Shown piece by piece: positions 61,107 through 64,000 of a stretch of DNA of 64,000 nucleotides. Position 1 is the stretch's first letter. Each line of letters starts with the position of its first letter. Below the pieces are notes generated by a model. The model did no database searches, was not told the origin of the DNA, and saw only the letters and a list, made by a program, of their open reading frames with translations. A program made the position numbers and the translations under genes. Origin of the DNA: Streptomyces coffeae (GTDB lineage: Bacteria > Actinomycetota > Actinomycetes > Streptomycetales > Streptomycetaceae); NCBI RefSeq assembly GCF_016741875.1, contig NZ_JAERRF010000009.1:248001-312000 (forward strand), read 5' to 3'.

Positions 61107-62066
61107 ATGAGCATTGAGGAGAAGCCGACATTCGCTGCGGATCCTGCCGCGAGGCCGACGCCGACGTCCTGGTACGGGAGCCTTCACCCGGGCATACTTG
61201 TGGCCGCCGGGGCGGTGTGTACCTCAGTGTCCGCCGCCTTCGTCAAACTGGCTCACACCAGCGCCGGCACTGCGGCGTTCTTCCGGTGCGCCCTTGCACT
61301 CATCGTTCTGGTTCCGATGGCGCTGGCCGACCGCCGTACGAGCGGGCCGCTCGCCCGGCGCTCCACATGGGCGTCCCTCGCGGCGGGTGTGCTTCTCGGT
61401 GTCGACTACGTGTTCTGGGCCGCGAGTATCCACAACGTGGGTGCCTCGGTCGCCACGGTACTGATCAACATTCAGGTTCTGGCGTTTCCCCTACTCGCCA
61501 CGGTATTCGAGAAGACGACCCTGACCAGGCGGTTCCTACTGTCCGTTCCTGTGATGCTCACCGGCGTCGTGCTGGCCAGCGGAGCTACCAGCGCGGCGCA
61601 CGAGCCCGGTGGTGACGCGGTCCACGGGCTCATGTTCGGCATCCTGGGAGGGCTTGCCTACGGCGGGTACCTCTACCTCATGCGTGCCGGCGGCGGGACC
61701 GGATCCGCGGTCGGCCCGGTGTGCCTCTCCACCGCCTCGGCAGCCGCGGTCGCCGCCGTGATGGGCGGCCTGTGGGGCGGGGTGGACCCCACACCCCCAG
61801 GGGGTGCTCTCGGTTGGCTGACCGCGCTCGCACTCATCGGACAGGTGCTCGCCTGGCTTCTGATCACAGCCGCGCTCCCGAAACTCCAGCCCTCGGCCAG
61901 TGCCACTCTCCTGCTTCTCCACCCGGCGCTGGCCATTCTTGTCGGGTTCGGCATCGGGGAGCGGCCCACCGCGGTGCAGTTGGCCGGTTGCGCGGTGGTG
62001 ATCGGCACGGTGTGGTTCACCACACGGCAGGGTCCGCCGAAGGACCCGGCGCTCCGCAAGATGTAG
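61107..62066 (+). CDS. EamA/DMT-family permease (RhaT/YddG-like)
   Basis: 319 residues with about ten hydrophobic helices in two EamA repeats (FVKLAHTSAGTAAFFRCALA in the first; WLLITAALPKLQPSASATLL, HPALAILVGFGIGERPT in the second). Such carriers export amino acids or metabolites. It is paired with the divergent LysR gene. Confidence 0.92.
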   Translation: MSIEEKPTFAADPAARPTPTSWYGSLHPGILVAAGAVCTSVSAAFVKLAHTSAGTAAFFRCALALIVLVPMALADRRTSGPLARRSTWASLAAGVLLGVDYVFWAASIHNVGASVATVLINIQVLAFPLLATVFEKTTLTRRFLLSVPVMLTGVVLASGATSAAHEPGGDAVHGLMFGILGGLAYGGYLYLMRAGGGTGSAVGPVCLSTASAAAVAAVMGGLWGGVDPTPPGGALGWLTALALIGQVLAWLLITAALPKLQPSASATLLLLHPALAILVGFGIGERPTAVQLAGCAVVIGTVWFTTRQGPPKDPALRKM

Positions 62067-62310
62067 AGGCACTGGGTGGTCGGCTGTGCCGAGGCGCCGG
62101 CCCGACTCCACGCAGCCACTCGTACTGACGACGCCGGCCTTCTTCCAGCCTGGTCCGGTCCCACCCGAGATGACATCGGCTCCTTCCTCAGGCTCGCTCG
62201 GACGCTCGGCTGTACGGTGCCATCCGCAGTGCGGACCGAGCTGGACGACCTGGTGCACCGCCTGACCCACCTGAGGCGGCTCTGTCGGCATAGAGGTTGG
62301 CTCAGGGAAC
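62067..62310. other. Intergenic stretch without a recognisable gene
   Basis: 244 bp between convergent EamA and acyl-CoA ligase genes. Short open frames cross it on both strands but none has an RBS or family resemblance. No clear terminator hairpin is visible. Confidence 0.5.
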
Positions 62311-63186
62311 TCATGCCGTCAGCTCCCTCTTCAGAATCTTCCCCGTCGCACTCACCGGCAGCGAGTCTCGGAACTCCACGATGCGCGGATACTTATACGC
62401 CGCGAACTGCGCCTTGCCCCAGGCGAGCAGTTCGCCTTCCGTGGTCTGATCACCAAGGGGTTCGCTGGACGATCGCCTGCCGCCGGCGAACGCGGTGTGC
62501 AACTGCACTGTTTGCCCGAACGAGTGAAACAGCGGGAGCGTGACGAGATGCCTGTCGGTCCCCTCGCCGCCGATGAAGCGGTGAACCGTGAGCGCATTCA
62601 GGAGCAGGTTGGCGTGGGTGAGCTCAGCGCCCTTCGGCTGACCCGTGGTCCCCGAGGTGTAGAGGATCACGGCGGTGTCAGTTGCCTCTGTCGCGACCGG
62701 TTCGTGGGACGGTTCCAGCCCGGCGAGGGCAGCGGAGAGCGTCTCTGCGCCCTGCACGCGTGATGCCGAACCGGGTTCGGCGGTGACCGTGAAGAAGTGA
62801 TCGCAGCCATCGGCCCGCTCGAACGCCGCGGGCCCCTCGACGCCCGTGGGCAGGCCTGGGGTTCCCTCGAAACAGAAGTAGGCACGGGCGTCGCTGTCGC
62901 GCAGGTGGTAGGCGATCTCGCGCGCCTTGAGCAGCACGTTGAGCGGGACCACGACGGCTCCGGCCTTGAGGATGCCGTAGTAGATGATCGGGAACCACGG
63001 CAGGTTCGGACAGGTCAGCGCCACCTTGTCGCCGGGCTTGATCCCCCGGGACACCAGCAGGTTGGCGACCTGGTTGGCCGCCGCATCGACCTGCTGGTAG
63101 GTCAGCCGGGTCGGGCTCAGGACCACGGCTTCCCGATCTGGGGAGGAGCGGGCGGAGTCCTCCAGCAAGACGGACAGGTTCAACAT
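62311..63186 (-). CDS. Acyl-CoA ligase with large internal deletion
   Basis: 291 residues against about 500 for the family. The N-terminal half is intact (LILTYQQVDAAANQ-like opening, AGAVVVPLNVLLK, YTSGTTGQPKGAELTH, LPLFHSFGQTVQLH) and so is the C-terminal tail (KYPRIVEFRDSLPVSATGKI, LKREL with the A10 lysine). About 200 residues between them, including the YGxTE, TGD and GEN motifs, are missing, with the frame preserved at about FAGGRRSSSEP. It cannot make a complete active site. Confidence 0.8.
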   Translation of the reverse strand: MLNLSVLLEDSARSSPDREAVVLSPTRLTYQQVDAAANQVANLLVSRGIKPGDKVALTCPNLPWFPIIYYGILKAGAVVVPLNVLLKAREIAYHLRDSDARAYFCFEGTPGLPTGVEGPAAFERADGCDHFFTVTAEPGSASRVQGAETLSAALAGLEPSHEPVATEATDTAVILYTSGTTGQPKGAELTHANLLLNALTVHRFIGGEGTDRHLVTLPLFHSFGQTVQLHTAFAGGRRSSSEPLGDQTTEGELLAWGKAQFAAYKYPRIVEFRDSLPVSATGKILKRELTA

Positions 63187-63536
63187 CGGATGCGAACCTC
63201 CAGTACGACGTTGGACAGGGGGCAGGAGATGCGCAGGTCCACGTGGCCGAAGGGTTCGGCGAAGGCAGTGGCCTGGCCTTCCCGGCTTGGACCGCACGAG
63301 GCGGCGCGCCACTGTGGCGCCTGAGGGTCGGCCTGGAGCCGCACCGTCCCATCCGGGTGGCCGTTTGCACGCAAGGGACCCGGCGTCGCGGAAGAGCCAG
63401 TTCTTGGCGCGGTCCTGCTGGTGGCAGGCGAAGCCCTGCCGGGGCGGCCAGGCCCAGAGCCTTCGTGTGCGGCGTGGTGCTGGACCTCCACGATGGCTTC
63501 CCGATGTGCCTCAAGGCCACGCTGATCGATCGAGAT

Positions 63537-63553
63537 TCTATTCAATTTATTGA
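63537..63553. promoter_or_regulatory. AT-rich dyad sharing TCTATTCAA, upstream site
   Basis: TCTATTCAATTTATTGA contains TCAAT-TT-ATTGA (63542-63553). It is very AT-rich for this genome and similar to TetR-type operators of lipid and steroid genes. Confidence 0.45.
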
Positions 63554-63737
63554 TTACATGCCGCTACGTTAGCCCCTGGCATCCCGGGAGTCCAGAGGCG
63601 CTCCCACGCATAGGGACGCCGGAGCACGCGCCAGTCAGGTCACCTTGGGACGCGAAGGCCAGGGGAAGGCCCCAAGGCCAGATACATCCCCGTCGAGGCT
63701 GGACAACCAGGACGCCACCCCCCTAGTCTTCGAAATG

Positions 63738-63754
63738 TCTATTCAAAAAATAGA
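63738..63754. promoter_or_regulatory. AT-rich dyad sharing TCTATTCAA, downstream site
   Basis: TCTATTCAAAAAATAGA, arms TCTATT and AATAGA, 18 bp upstream of the SnoaL-like ATG. It shares the first nine bases with the site at 63537, so one regulator may bind both. Confidence 0.5.
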
Positions 63755-63772
63755 GTACAGGCGAGGTAGCCC

Positions 63773-63982
63773 ATGCGACCCTTCCGCAAGGCCGTCGAAA
63801 GCGGTGACTTGGACGCCGTGGCCGCCCTGTCGGCCGACGACGTCGGCTTCACCAGCCCGGTCGCCTTCAAGCCCGACGGCTTCACGGTGATGGTGCGCCC
63901 GCTCTCGGCCGCCCAGGCGCTCACCGAGGCGATGGGCGCCCGGTTCGACCAGATCTCCCGAGAGGCGGCCGGGAATGAGTGA
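63773..63982 (+). CDS. SnoaL-like (NTF2 fold) protein with internal deletion
   Basis: 69 residues; GAGG upstream of the ATG. MRPFRKAVESGDLDAVAALS followed by ADDVGFTSPVAFKP is the start of a nuclear-transport-factor-2/SnoaL-like protein, and DGFTVMVRPLSAAQALTEAM followed by GARFD is its usual C-terminal end. The middle 60-70 residues are missing with frame kept. Its stop overlaps the next start (ATGAGTGA). Confidence 0.65.
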   Translation: MRPFRKAVESGDLDAVAALSADDVGFTSPVAFKPDGFTVMVRPLSAAQALTEAMGARFDQISREAAGNE

Positions 63983-64000
63983 CTTCGACGCCGTGGTCAT
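63975..64000 (+). CDS. 5' end of a probable FAD/NAD(P)-binding oxidoreductase, cut by the window
   Basis: Only MSDFDAVV is visible, from an ATG overlapping the SnoaL-like stop. This is a common opening of Rossmann-fold flavoproteins (DFDAVVIGxG). The assignment rests on eight residues and coupling alone. Confidence 0.35.

Larger units (their letters stand above)
63187..63772. other. Long AT-spiked divergent control region, no convincing gene
   Basis: 586 bp between the ligase and the SnoaL-like gene. Two AT-rich dyads (63537-63553 and 63738-63754) stand out from the GC-rich background. Between the ligase start and the first dyad lie about 350 bp with no protein-like reading frame I can recognise; a lost 5' gene is possible. 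Confidence 0.5.

Noticed and set aside
63187..63536. Protein-coding gene upstream of the ligase
   Set aside because: Open frames exist, but none has a good RBS or recognisable sequence, and the longest begins inside the AT-rich dyad with TTG.
1..64000. tRNA, rRNA, CRISPR, insertion sequence or attachment site
   Set aside because: No cloverleaf with CCA-end context, regularly spaced repeats, transposase reading frame or flanking target duplications were found by eye; a covariance-model search would be needed to exclude small RNAs.

Overview
The window is high-GC actinobacterial DNA, almost certainly from Streptomyces or a close relative. The signs are third-position GC bias, GTG/TTG starts, GTGA and ATGA stop-start overlaps, TTA (bldA-type) codons confined to a regulator, modular PKS/NRPS genes, an ECF sigma factor and a DmdR/IdeR-like iron box.

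Region 1 (1-9.5 kb) is the 3' end of a separate type I polyketide cluster: one partial module (KS-AT-KR-ACP) and a terminal module (KS-AT-DH-KR-ACP-TE). Region 2 (9.6-16.0 kb) is a border zone with a small secreted protein, a shortened MerR-like gene behind an iron box, an MFS exporter, a membrane Ser/Thr kinase and an XRE-type regulator carrying two TTA codons.

Region 3 (16.1-54.2 kb) is the centrepiece: a complete antimycin-family (ring-expanded, neoantimycin-like) depsipeptide cluster. An AntA-like ECF sigma factor sits at the left edge. A 4,696-aa NRPS (C-A[Thr]-PCP, then two C-A-KR-PCP alpha-keto-acid modules), a PKS (KS-AT-cMT-ACP) and a 2,461-aa NRPS (C-A-KR-PCP-TE) form the assembly line. 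A small ORF, an extended SDR and a type II thioesterase follow. A minus-strand set (ACP, aryl-acid ligase, PPTase) and a divergent eight-gene operon (PaaABCDE-like oxygenase, tryptophan 2,3-dioxygenase, formamidase-like hydrolase, kynureninase) would make and load the 3-(form)amidosalicylate starter from tryptophan. Counting backbone atoms from the module order gives a 15-membered tetralactone. The most unusual feature is a nearly full-length, motif-less adenylation-domain relic in the last NRPS; the other two keto-acid modules keep only its C-terminal part.

Region 4 (54.2-64 kb) is accessory: a TetR/amidase pair around a perfect 36-bp palindrome, DinB and methyltransferase genes, three regulators of different families (XRE-cupin, LysR and the TetR already named), an EamA permease, and a striking set of damaged genes. 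These are an SRPBCC gene with a frameshift, an epoxide-hydrolase-like gene, an acyl-CoA ligase and a SnoaL-like gene with internal in-frame losses, and a kinase stub. The window ends at the first codons of a probable flavoprotein. No tRNA, rRNA, CRISPR array or intact insertion sequence was seen.
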